The notes under the pieces are model-generated. The model did no database searches, was not told the origin of the DNA, and worked only from the letters and a program-made list of their open reading frames with translations. 64,000 nt of DNA from Codonopsis lanceolata. Lineage: Eukaryota; Streptophyta; Magnoliopsida; Asterales; Campanulaceae. Positions within the stretch are counted from its first letter, which is position 1. The number at the start of each line of letters is the position of its first letter. Where the stretch lies: positions 160,548,437 through 160,612,436 of the forward strand of contig CM028379.1 of the NCBI GenBank assembly GCA_013146195.2, written 5' to 3'. The position numbers and the translations under genes are program-made. This document shows, piece by piece, positions 11,806 through 22,313 of the stretch.

Positions 11806-13139
11806 AACGGTAATTGACTTGGCTTGTTCGGTTTGACTGGGAACTTCCCTTCTTCTCTTTTATCAACTTCAGAATTCGCAATGTGCTTCTTTAGATTTTC
11901 AATCTCTTCAAGCATATATTTCATCAAGGCTACTTGACCTTTACTTGCTCCATCTTGTTTTGAAACTTCTTCAATTCTCAATTGATTTTGATTTGGAAAT
12001 TGTGGAGGTTGAGGTGGTTGAGGCTGGAATTGTTGAGGTTGTAAAGACTTATTTCCTCCCCAAGAAAAGTTAGGATGATTCATCCAACCAGGATTATAAG
12101 TGTTTGAATAGGGATCATTCCTAGGCCTTTGAGGGTACATATTCATAGCATTAGCCTATTTAGAATACATAGCACTTGATGGACAAAAATTAGTAGCATG
12201 ATAATATAATCCACATAAAGCACATGCTTCTTGAATTTGCCAATTTTCAAATTGAGCTTGAGTATATGATTTATCTTGTATTTGATATAGGCTCCTATTT
12301 TTACCTCTAGCACTTTTCTATTGAGAATTAATACTTAACATCTCAAATAATTCTTCTAGTGCTTCTGGTGTCATTCTATTAATAGAACCACCGGCTGCAC
12401 TATCAACCATAGTTTGTAAGCCTGGCGAAAGGCCATGATAAAATTGAAGCATTAACACATGTTGAGCCAAATTATGATGAGGACACATAATGAGCAGATT
12501 TTTTAATCTATCCCATGACTCATGGAATGTTTCACCTGGTTCATTTTGAAATGACATGATTTGTTTTCTATATTCAGTAAGAGATGCATGCTTATAGAAT
12601 TTACTCATAAACAAATCATATAATTGAGCCCAAGTATAAACATTATTAGATGTTAAGTTCATAAACCATCGCTTTGCCAATTCTTTTAATGCACTGGGAA
12701 AATATTTCATTTTAATTTGATCTTCAGTTAACCCTCCTAAAGGAAAAGTACTCATCATGTATTCATATTCTCTTAAGAAACTGACAGGATCTTCATGAGG
12801 CATTCCATGAAAAGATGGTATAACATTAAAATAATGACCATTTAGTTCGAAATTCCTTACAGCATCGGGCAAGACTAAACATGATGTCACAACATTTAAT
12901 GAAGGTCTACTAAAGTCATTAATAGTTCTTTGATTTACCACTACTTCCATATTTCTTCTTGCAGGTTCTTCTTCTCTTTGATTCCTGTTAACTGGGTTAA
13001 CTGAATTTTCAGGATTTTGATTATTATTATTTTCTTCAATTGTGAGATCAACCAGAAGATCCTCTTGATTTCTTCTAATATTATTAATATCTTGATTTAG
13101 TTCTACCAATTTAGGATTCAAAGATCGACGACCGTGCAT
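11787..13139 (-). pseudogene. Athila gag with two in-frame stops
   Basis: Starts at ATG 13137-13139 on the minus strand, about 155 nt after the PBS. The capsid-like core (PSFHGMPHEDP, KMKYFPSALKELAKRWF, EPGETFHESWDRLKNLL, YHGLSPGLQTMVD) is characteristic of Athila-type gag. A TAG at 12318-12320 stops the frame. Read through, a CX2CX4HX4C zinc knuckle (CALCGLYYHATNFC) follows at about 12180-12222, then a second TAG at 12156-12158 and a glutamine/proline-rich tail. The frame ends at 11787, and pol opens in another frame at 11805, so a small indel probably lies near 11790-11805 in an originally continuous gag-pol. Confidence 0.88.
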
Positions 13140-13293
13140 AAAAATAATTTAAAGCAATTTAAAAACAACTAACTATTAAAAATAAAATAAAATCTTTTTG
13201 TATTTTTATTTTTATAAAAACTGAAATTTTAATTAAAAACTAAATTAAATTAAAAACTATGCTACCAACAAACTAACTACGTGAACTAGCTTG

Positions 13294-13311
13294 TCCCCGG
13301 CAACGGTGCCA
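13294..13311 (-). promoter_or_regulatory. Athila primer-binding site, tRNA-Asp type
   Basis: On the minus strand TGGCACCGTTGCCGGGGA begins a few bases inside the 5' LTR end (13318). It fits complementarity to the 3' end of plant tRNA-Asp, the usual primer of this lineage. Confidence 0.85.
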
Positions 13312-13317
13312 AAAACT

Positions 13318-13470
13318 TGATCGATGTTTTATTTAATCTTTCCTTTTGCAAGTGGACAAGACTATTATAGAATAGTATTGGAAGCAAGATTCGAACCCAC
13401 GAGACAAGTGATCACAAACATTTACATTTATTGATAGCAAATTATTAATCTAAAGGAGGTTTTTATATTT
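13318..13470 (-). repeat. Athila 5' LTR, partial (cut by gap)
   Basis: Starts TGATCGATGT like the 3' LTR at 1758 and aligns to it for ~150 bp (for example the shared AAGTGGACAAGACTATTATA) until the N run. About 1.15 kb of LTR is missing; sequence right of the gap (13571 on) does not resemble the LTR interior. Confidence 0.88.
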
Positions 13471-13570
13471 NNNNNNNNNNNNNNNNNNNNNNNNNNNNNN
13501 NNNNNNNNNNNNNNNNNNNNNNNNNNNNNNNNNNNNNNNNNNNNNNNNNNNNNNNNNNNNNNNNNNNNNN
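13471..13570. other. Assembly gap (100 N)
   Basis: Exactly 100 Ns, the usual placeholder for a gap of unknown size. It hides the outer 5' LTR and the right insertion junction of the Athila element. Confidence 0.98.
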
Positions 13571-13665
13571 GTGCAGCAATAAATTGTGGTATTACAAAAT
13601 ACTGATGTAATTTAGTTGTATGCAAAAATGCAGATTGCTCACTGATTAATGATTTTTTTGAGTAT

Positions 13666-14085
13666 TCATCACCATTTTTTGAATTTTTTTGTTAATGAAA
13701 TCTGGAAAAACAATCCCGATGCCTAGATTTGGTATCGCATTTTTTGAAATTTTTTGCTTAAGAAAATCTAAAACAGCCCCGATACTGATTTGGCATCGCA
13801 TTTTTGAATTTTTTGCTTAAGAAAAACTGAAAAACAAACTCGATGCCCTGGATTTGACATCGCATTTTTGAATTTTTTGCTTACGAAAATATGTAAAAAC
13901 AGCCCTGATGCCTAGATTTGGCATCAGCATTTTTTGAATTTTTTTAGTCAATAAAATCTGGAAAAGCAGTCCTGATGCCTAGATTTGGCATTAGCATTTT
14001 TTGAATTTTTTTGATGAATAAAATCTGAAAAACAGCCCTAATGTCAAGATTTGACATCAACATTTTTGAATTTTTTACCCAATTT
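13666..14085. repeat. Minisatellite, six ~61-67-bp hairpin-bearing units
   Basis: Each unit has a T-rich TTTTTTGAATTTTTT block, an AAAATCTGAAAAACAGCCC-like block, and an inverted repeat such as GATGCCTAGATTTGGCATC. The inverted repeats start at about 13718, 13781, 13842, 13907, 13974 and 14040, a spacing of 61-67 bp. The last unit reads ATGTCAAGATTTGACAT, with altered arms that still pair. It may be the 3' untranslated tandem repeat of the disrupted Tat element whose accessory ORF lies at 1-1757; that is inference. Confidence 0.85.
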
Positions 14086-14425
14086 TTGTTATCTTAAATG
14101 ATTAACTTAATTAATCCTACATTCATTGTGAGGATATAATTGGTAACTCAAACTTTAGCAGGTATTATTGCTGATCCGCTAATCAAGTAAAAGGAAGGTA
14201 CGGCTGATCTTGCTTATCTCGAGTTAACTTGTACTTGAGGCTGACTTTTCGACACGGAAACCTCTAAATTTCCTTGGTTTTGGGCCATCTATTAACAATT
14301 TAACATTAAATTAAACTAACTTTACACCTGGTATGTTAAATTATATATTTTTCAATCAAATTATACATAAATAACATGAAGTGAAAAGGCAAAATTAAAA
14401 AAATAAATTAAAGAGAACTGTTGAA

Positions 14426-14459
<34 letters not shown>

Positions 14460-14868
14460 AAACTAATATCATGATTAAAAACTTTAACGATAATAAATAA
14501 ATTAAACAAATAATTGTAACGTAAATATTGTGAGTTCGATATACATAACTAAAATTATTATAACACATCGATTAAGAAAATGTTAAATTATTAATAGAGA
14601 ATACATAAATAAATAAAATATTTTAGAATATTTTAGAATATTTTTTAAATACAACATTTGTCATTAAATATGTTAATACTACGATCACTATGATTAAATA
14701 TGTACAATTACTACTACTATCTATCACATAACAAAATGCACGTAATCGTATTAATCAATATAAATATAATTTTTTTTATCTTTTAGTTAGTGTGTTATGA
14801 AAATTAAACACATAATTAAAATGTAAGGATAAAATATAAGTGAATTTAATTATTGCTTATTACATGAA

Positions 14869-14927
<59 letters not shown>
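14086..14927. other. AT-rich DNA without genes, with TA microsatellites
   Basis: No credible coding frame. (TA)n tracts lie at about 14427-14452 and 14873-14927. The second directly abuts the 5' LTR of the Tat element. The remainder is AT-rich sequence that I do not recognise. Confidence 0.7.
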
Positions 14928-14929
<2 letters not shown>

Positions 14930-15615
14930 AAAGGATTGAACCAAGGATTTACTGCCCTACCCTCACAAAGGAGGGTCCCACCTTAAAAGCCACCAAGAAC
15001 GAGGGCAAGAGCACGTGCCTATCGATAAACACTCCACCTCGGCATTGTAACCCTAAGACAAGGACGAGCCCGCCACGATCGTCCTAAAAAGACCGCGGCA
15101 CCCCGCCCCGCCACCAAATCATTCTTCATTATCCTCATCCTCAGAATTAAATAAAAGCTGTCATCATAAAGACCGCCGATCTCGACATCGACCAATCATC
15201 CGCCCGACAAACCATTTCCCTAGGCCCTAGAAAACCGCCGCACGCCAACCCTCTCGACACACGCACGCTCACCCGATTTAATGCCCTCAACGCATTTAAT
15301 AACAGCCGCTTTATGCTCCCCACCGGCCGCCACGCCGCCTCTTAACTTCGTATAAATATGAGAACCCCATGCAGGCGTAGTATTTAATGATATTATAACT
15401 CTCTTATCACAACTCCCTATCAAACAATTATCACGGCTCATTTATTACCAAAACTCTACCGAAATCCGATTCATACGAGGGTTATAGTCGGCCAACCCGA
15501 CACCTTAATCTGTTTATTGTTTATATTGTGCAGTTAACCTGACGAACAAGAAGCCGCCACCTCATCCTCGCCACACGTGACGCCAAGACAAGATCACCAC
15601 ACATTTTGCGTGATC
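14928..15615 (+). repeat. Tat 5' LTR (688 bp)
   Basis: Aligns along its whole length with 26257-27000, but is about 56 bp shorter through many scattered deletions of 1-6 bp. Bases such as CTCGG, CCGG and CGG present in the 3' copy are often missing here. Confidence 0.88.
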
Positions 15616-15618
15616 GCT

Positions 15619-15636
15619 TGGTTCCATTGCCGGAAA
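15619..15636 (+). promoter_or_regulatory. Tat primer-binding site, tRNA unassigned
   Basis: TGGTTCCATTGCCGGAAA begins a few bases after the LTR and has the TGG expected opposite a tRNA CCA end. I cannot name the tRNA with confidence. Confidence 0.6.
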
Positions 15637-16471
15637 CGACTTTTTCTCAAGACAAATGGCCCACGCACGAGAAAGGATGGTAAAATCCAAAAGCAAGCCT
15701 CAAAGAACGAACCCCCGCCGCATCCACCCACCTGTAAAAGGAGTGCCGAGCACAAGACAATGAGGGACGCAGGGAGAACTCCGCCCGCTACCCGAGGTGT
15801 CGCCAGTGGACCAAAGAAGGATCGCCTCGCACAAACGGCTCTCGAACAAAAATAAAGACATCGACGCCGACCTCCGAGAGGTCGAGTCTTCCAGGCCAAC
15901 AAGGAGGAACCGCGTGGTAAAACAATAGACCAACGGCTCAAGAAGAGGCCGAACAGAGTATGCGTGATTGGGAGCACCAAAAGACCTTGTGCACGAAAAA
16001 TACAGAAGCCGAGACTAAGATGCACGAGCTAAGACAAAAACCCTGCCCCGAACCCGAGCCCATAATCAACGCATACTCCCGCGATCCAACTGGTTAATGC
16101 AGGGTGGAAACTACAAAAGCCAAAAAGGCAAAGTTTACCACCAATGTCAAATCGAGACTGGGAGGGTGGCCGGCGAGGGATCCAGACGAGTGTTCATTCT
16201 CGCCTAAGATTCCCCGCCGAGACGGATAATTGTCAAGCCCATAGCGAGGAAGGAGTCTTGGCCCGCGCCGCCTCCTCGAACAAAGCCCCCTCCGTGTCTC
16301 AGATCCGCCTCGCCAAATTGCAAAGGAGGCTCGCTTGGGGTCCCCGTGAGAAATATGATCGAGGAAGAGCCCGAGGTACCACAGTGCGTAAGTGGGCTAA
16401 CTCGCATCCCCACACAAGCGCTGGGCCTGCACAGGCGAAAGGCCGATGACAAAAGCCGAGATTAGGCATGG
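15637..16471 (+). other. Tat leader between PBS and gag
   Basis: No recognisable domain. Open frames on both strands are short and overlapping. It probably corresponds to the untranslated leader and the decayed start of gag. Confidence 0.5.
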
Positions 16472-17259
16472 ATGGAAAATTGGAAGCTCTACAGAGCTCG
16501 GTTAACTCGGCCTCAAGAAAATTGGGGGCCATTTATTAAGCGTATAAGAGAGGTGGAAGTTCCTTCGAAAGTAAAGATTCCACACTTTGAGGACTACACT
16601 GTAACACAACGCCTCGACCACGTGTCGTGGTTCGAAGTTGAAAATGATCATCGTGAACTGCATCGACGACATATGGTGCTTGGTGTTCGCTGACCCTCAA
16701 AAGCTGTGCTCAACAAGGGTACAACGGGTTAGCACCGACTCTATCACCCGTTGGGATGACTTTAAGGGGCATTTTTGAAAAAGTTCGCTGCAGTGCTCTC
16801 CCAAAAGCGAGACAGACTGCAGTAGCGTGAAACAAGAGGTGGAGAAACTGCATCGGGCGCACATGGCACGCTCAAAGAAGTCCCGACCAAATCCCAGATA
16901 TTCCCGACACATCTGTGAGGATGTGTTTCGGAGCAGGCCTGGTACGAGGGAATTGCCGAACAGAGCTCCTCATGCGACCAAAGGACACAATCGGCGAGAT
17001 GTTCTTGACAGCTCAAAGGGTGGCCCTGTTGGACGGCGAGCAACCCCCACCACATCAAACTCACAAGCGGTCACGCCCTTCCTGCACTGACGCCGCAAAT
17101 AAAGGAAAAGAGCAGGGGAAAGCTCGGCAGGAGGACGCCAACTCGGCGAAAAGAAGGGAGGAGGAAAGAGGCGCCAGATTCACTGGCGAGATTAGGGGGC
17201 CAAGACGAGAATTCGAGCTGGAAGACTTCACCCCCCTCAATGAATCTCTGAACACATAA
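16472..17259 (+). pseudogene. Tat gag remnant
   Basis: The frame at 16472 contains PFIKRIREVEVPSKVKIPHF, the conserved entry to Tat/Retand-type capsid, then breaks and resumes in other frames (DSITRWDDFKGHF near 16740, and an arginine/lysine/glutamate-rich nucleocapsid-like tail at 16915-17259). At least three frame changes are needed to follow it. I did not locate a zinc knuckle. Confidence 0.65.
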
Positions 17260-17548
17260 TGGACGCTTCCAGAGGAAAACAAGATACGCCCACCACTCCC
17301 CACGAGGTCACCTCGGAGGAGGCGAAATCATGAAAAAAGATGCAGCCTTCCATAACGAGATTGGCCATATTACTTGAGGAGTGCATACAGCTCAAAAGAG
17401 CAATACAGAGGGTGATAAACGAGGGAGATAGAAGGTTTGTGGCAAGAGAGGTCCATTCGCCCCGACCGAGGGCTCCTGGGCGAAACAAATGCCTCGACAA
17501 CCCGCCAGCTGGTAAATACCATCCTGAAGAAACCCGAGTATCACACGC

Positions 17549-17893
17549 TTGAAGAATGCCATCAACTGCCTGAACAGCTCGGCGGAAAACATCATGGACG
17601 GGATGGTTGAGAACGAAATGGTATTCAGGGACACCGAGCTGGCGGTCAACGATTATGCTCGTCAAAACCCGTTAACTCTGCAAATCGGCATTCACAACAG
17701 CCTAGTTAAACGGGTCTTGATAGATACAGGGGCGGGAAGAGATGTGATGTATTATAAGTGCTTTCTGGCACTGCTCGGGCGATACCCACCTCACTCCGAG
17801 CCGAGTCCAACTCGAGGGCTTCACATGCCACAAAGTCACGGCCAAAGGAACATTGGGACTCATAGTCGCCTGGCGAGGGGGATACCACCGTAA
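17549..17893 (+). pseudogene. Tat protease remnant
   Basis: Contains VKRVLIDTGAGRDVMY, with the D-T-G catalytic triad of a retroviral-type aspartic protease (near 17708-17755), preceded by an IGIHNSLVK strand. The frame diverges soon after. It would have cleaved the gag-pol polyprotein. Confidence 0.75.
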
Positions 17894-18300
17894 GCGAGGA
17901 AGTCACTTTCCTCGCCCTGATCTCCTCTCCGCATAACGCCATCCTCTGACCTTCCCGTGCCAAATTTCGAATGGTGGCATCAATGGCCCATCACGAAGTC
18001 AAGTACATGACCTCGCTCGAGTAGGGGTCCTTAAGAATGATGCTCGCACTACTTTACAAGCATTACCCGATCACGAGAAAAAAGAGGCGGAAAAAAGATT
18101 GAAAAGGCCAGAGGAGGCCGAGGGAAGAGAAGAGGAACAGGCCGCCAAACGAGCCAGAGGGCTCGACGGGGAAAGCTCCACCCCGTAGCAATCAAAGCAA
18201 GCCAAGGAAGTTGGCCCGCGTCTGGAAGAAGGAACGTCGAGTGCCGAGACCGAGAAAACTGAAATCGAAAGCCTCGATGTTCGAGATCATCCAATCATAC

Positions 18301-20073
18301 AACCTATGGAAGATGTAGAAGAAGTTATCATAAACTTCAACTACCCCGACCAGAAAATAAAGGTGGGAATGGAAATCATGGGCGATTTAAAAGGAGAGCC
18401 ATAATCGAAGTTCTTAAGGAAAACACCGATGTCTTTGCATGGCAAGCCGAGGATATGGAAGGCATTGCCGAGGATGTAGCAAGACACAAATTAAGCATCA
18501 ATCCAAAGATTTGTACCTACGCAACGTACGAGATATTTCTCCCCTGAAAAGCAAGAGGCCATCAAGGAGGAAATAGCCAAACTTCTTCTGCCGAGATCAT
18601 AAGAGAAATCCACTACCCTACGTGGATTGCAAATGTTGTGATGGTCAAGAAAAATAACGAAAATGGAGGATGTGCGTGACTTCACCAACCTGAACGAAGC
18701 ATGCCCGAAGGACTGGTATCCACTACCGAGGATAGATCAACTGGTCGATTCTATCTCGGGATACAAAATTTTAAGCTTCGTGGACGCCTACTCAGGGTAC
18801 CACCAGATCAGGATGTGGAAAGAGGACCAAGGGAACACCCTTCCGAGCGGCAAAGCGCCATCAAGCTACAATATGATGCCGCTCGCCTAAAAACGCGGGG
18901 CCACCTACCAAATGAATGGTGAACAAAGTCTTCGGCAATCACTTGGGAGGAATGTGGAGGCCTACATAGATGATATGGTGATTAAAACGAAGGAAACAGC
19001 CACATAGACGACCTCGTAGAAACCTTCGCAAACCTCGAAAGAACAAAATGAGCTCAATCCCGCTAAGTGTGCCTTCTGCTGAATCTGCTGGAAAGTTTTG
19101 GGGTACATGGTGAATGAGCGACATCGAGGCAAATCCCGAGAAAATAAAAGCACTTGCCGAGATGAAGGTCCCAATATGCATCAAGCAAGTTCAACAGCTG
19201 AATGGAAGAATAGTAGCCTTGGGAAGGTTCATCTCAAAATCAGCTGAAAAAAGCCTCCCCTTCTTCAAAATCCTAAGAGGAGCGAGAAAATTCACATGGG
19301 ACAAAGAATGCGACCTCGCTTGACGAGCTCAAAATACCTCTATTACCCCTAAGCGCCCCCCAAACCAGAGAAAGACTCTTTGTCTATCTCTAGAACGATA
19401 CAACCATAGCATCGGTGTTGTTGCGAGAGGAAGGAGGACTTCGTAAAACCCATCTACTATGTATCACATGCACCGACCAAGTTGAAACGAGGTACATGCA
19501 CATCGAGAAGGTGATTCTCGCGCTAATGATAACGGCGAAAACCGAAGTCAGTATTTCAAAGCCCACGAAATCGGGTTTATACCGATTTGCCTCTCGCGAA
19601 GAATACTACATAGGCCTGATGTTGCAGGAAGAATGATGAAGTGGGCCATTGAGTTGACGGAGTATGCAATTGTTTACCTTCCAAGAAAAACCATCAGAGC
19701 TCAAATTTTGGCTGATTTCATTGCCGAAGCCTCCTTCACCTCGGCAGAAGGAGAAAGCAATGCGCCAGATCAAGGACCTTCCACAAGCGAGCAAGTGCCC
19801 AGGCAAGAGTGTCCTCGCAAAACGCGACCACCTCACCCCGACATTGTTCGTAGATGGATCATCCAAAGAAAATGGAAACGGAGCGGCATTCTCCTCATTA
19901 CACCGATGGAACGGAGAATCGAAGGCCTTGAAACCGAATTTCCCAAAGCCGAACAACGCCGCCGAGTACGAAGCCTTGATAGCCGGCGCGAATCGCCGAG
20001 ATAGGCCACTCAAATCTTGATCTTCGCGATTCCCACTGCCGTGGAAGCGATTTCGGGAATACGGGTAAACCAT
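18301..20073 (+). pseudogene. Tat reverse transcriptase and RNase H remnant
   Basis: Scattered frames give VRDFTNLNEACPKDWYPLPR and FVDAYSGYHQIRM (RT fingers/palm, 18663-18830), the catalytic AYIDDMVIKT near 18961-18990, and a thumb/connection region to about 19320. RNase H pieces follow, with a YLPRKTIRAQILADFIAEAS segment at 19675-19735. Each block is separated from the next by frameshifts or stops, so no protein can be made. The YIDD motif itself is intact. Confidence 0.8.
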
Positions 20074-20268
20074 CCAACCCTCGACAAGTACCGAGCACTA
20101 GCAAGTGAGTGTCCTCGCCCAATTTGAATACCGGAGTTGGAACAAGTAGAAGGGAGGAAAACACGAGGCGTACTACCTCTCAAAATGGCCACAAGTGAAC
20201 TCCTGCGAGCTCCCCCGTAAACATGGATCGAAATCCTCGATACCCCGCCCATTGATAAAGAGAAAGTA

Positions 20269-21500
20269 TTGATGCTAGAACAACGACGGAGTGTTGGATC
20301 GATGATATCAAAAAGTACATCGGCCAGGGATACTACCCAAAGCCACGAGAGCAAGGATGGGCAATGGCAAGAAGGTCGCCGATACGCTTTAATCGGGGAT
20401 GTACTATATAGGCGATCCTACACAAAGCCCCTCTTAAGGTGTGTTCGACCAGAAACCACACAAGGATTACTTGCCGAGGTACATGGAGGGTGTGTGGTAG
20501 CCATCCGGGCTCGAACTTTGGCCGATAGGTCATTTTTCACTCGATACTATTGGCCGACGCTGAGAAAGGATGCCGAGGCATACGCCGAAAATGCGACAAG
20601 TGTCAAAGGTTCGCTAATATCCCAAGATTACCTTCGCACCTCAAACACCTGAATCGCAAAGATGGCCTTTCGAAATGTGGGACCGGACCTAATCGGACCA
20701 TTCCCCTCGCCAAAGGAAAGAACAAATTTGTGATAGTGGCGGTGGACTACTTCACTAAATGGATCGAGGCCAAACCCTTAGCAAGCATCACCGAACAAAG
20801 GGCCATCGACTTCATTCGAGACAATGTCCTCTCGCAGATACGGATTGCCGAGAGCCATTGTATCGCATCACGGCACACGCCGAACGTATTCACGGCCACC
20901 GCGAGGAAAGAGGAATTGACATTGGAAGTCCTCGGTAGCACACCCCTGGGAATGGCCAAGCGGAGGCCTAAACAAGCAAATACTTCATGCCTTGAAAATA
21001 AGAAGGTTAGATGACAAAAAAGGTGCTTGGCTCGAGGAGCTTCCAGCCGTCCTATGGGCAATCCGAACGTCCCGCCGAGGTTCAACCGAGGAAACTCCTT
21101 TCTCTTTGACATATGGAACCGAGGCCATGGCCCCGGTCGAAATGGCTCTCCCCACTGCAAGAGTCATCCATTTTAATGAAGAGGCGAACACAAAATCAAG
21201 GACTCTGGACCTTGACTACCTTGAGGAAAAAAGGCTCGAAACCCGGATGAAGGCAATAAACTACAAAAAGCTCGCCAAGGCCCATCATGACAAAAGGGTG
21301 AATCCTCGCACGTTTTCGGTCGTCGATATGGTGCTAAGAAAAGTCGAGGTGACAGTAACAATGCCGGAAGAAACAAGCTTTCTCCCAATTGGGAAGGACC
21401 GTATAAAATCACCGACAAAGATTCGAAAGCAGAACCTACAAGCTCGCGAAACCGCATCGAACTCCTCTGAAAAACCCTTGGCATTCAGACCACTTGAAAA
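20269..21500 (+). pseudogene. Tat integrase remnant
   Basis: RTLADRSFFTRYYWPTLRKD (20512-20571) leads into a broken zinc-binding region (KCDKCQRFANIP, about 20592-20627). A DLIGPFP-type core start (about 20685) and FVIVAVDYFTKWIEAKP (20728-20778) hold the first catalytic Asp. A later block at 20992-21450 includes WAIRTSRRGSTEETPFSLTYG, typical of the C-terminal part. Frames switch several times. Confidence 0.8.
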
Positions 21501-21581
21501 AATATTATCAGTGATCTGTAATCTTCTTATATATATGAAAGGGAAATTTCCAAGCGAAACAACTTGTTCAAACCATGTACT

Positions 21582-22147
21582 CGAGATCACACTGTCTCGC
21601 CGAAAAACGAGGCCGCATTGCCTCGCCAAAACGAGATCGAATTATCTCGTTAAAAACGAGGTCGCATTGCCTCGCCAAAACGAGATCGCATTATCTTGCT
21701 AAAAACGAGGTCGCATTGCCTCGCCAAAACGAGATCGCATTATCTCGCTAAAAACGAGGTCGCATTGCCTCGCCAAAACGAGATCGCATTATCTCGCTAA
21801 AAACGAGGTCGCATTGCCTCGCCAAAACGAGATCGCATTATCTCGCTAAAAAAGAGGTCGCATTACCTCGCCAAAACGAGATCGCATTATCTCGCTAAAA
21901 AAGAGGTCGCATTGCCTCGCCAAAACGAGATCGCATTATCTCGCTAAAAACGAGGTCGCATTGCCTCGCCAAAACGAGATCGCATTATCTCGCTAAAAAA
22001 CGAGGTCCCATTGCCTCGCCAAAACGAGATCGCATTGTCTCGCCACAAAACGAGCCGCATTGCCTCGCCAAAACGAAATCGCATTATCTCGATAAAAACG
22101 AGGCCGCATTACCTCGCCAAAACGAGATCGCATTATCTCACCAAAAA
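21582..22147 (+). repeat. Tandem array of 23 alternating hairpin monomers (~49-bp dimer)
   Basis: Twenty-three monomers of 23-26 bp alternate strictly between an A type with core CGAGATCGCATTATCTCG and a B type with core CGAGGTCGCATTGCCTCG, linked by CTAAAAA or CCAAAA. Both cores are inverted repeats with 6-nt loops, usually CGCATT. The array lies between the end of integrase and the antisense ORF, where Tat-lineage elements are known to carry tandem repeats. Confidence 0.95.
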
Positions 22148-22313
22148 CACTTATATATATAGGCAGAAAACACTTGCACCCTACAGAAGAAAATATTTAC
22201 AAAAACTAAACTGACAACAAAGCATACTTACAAAATTACACCAAGGATAAAAGATTACATATAAACCATTGTTCGAAACTATTGTCATTAAAAAGATGAT
22301 AAAAAACCCTAGG

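Larger units (their letters stand above)
1758..13470 (-). mobile_element. Athila-lineage Ty3/gypsy retrotransposon, decayed
   Basis: Read on the minus strand, the order is 5' LTR (cut by the gap), PBS, gag, protease, reverse transcriptase, RNase H, integrase, spacer, an env-position ORF, noncoding DNA, PPT and 3' LTR. The gag and RT sequences, the DLGAS-type protease motif, the tRNA-Asp-type PBS, the >1-kb LTR and the long ORF-bearing region after pol all fit the Athila lineage. The element interrupts the ORF at 1-1757 directly after AAGGCCGC. The right-hand target-site duplication cannot be checked because the gap at 13471 removes the outer part of the 5' LTR. Nonsense codons in gag and pol and a frameshift in the third ORF make it non-autonomous. 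Confidence 0.92.

Noticed and set aside
14873..14927. Long TA tract as a replication origin or centromeric signal
   Set aside because: It is an ordinary dinucleotide microsatellite, like several others in the window.
15619..15636. Naming the primer tRNA of the Tat element
   Set aside because: The complement to a specific tRNA 3' end cannot be decided from memory.
21582..22147. Regular repeats suggesting a CRISPR-like array
   Set aside because: Units are contiguous ~24-25-bp monomers with no unique spacers, in a plant retrotransposon; this is a tandem repeat.
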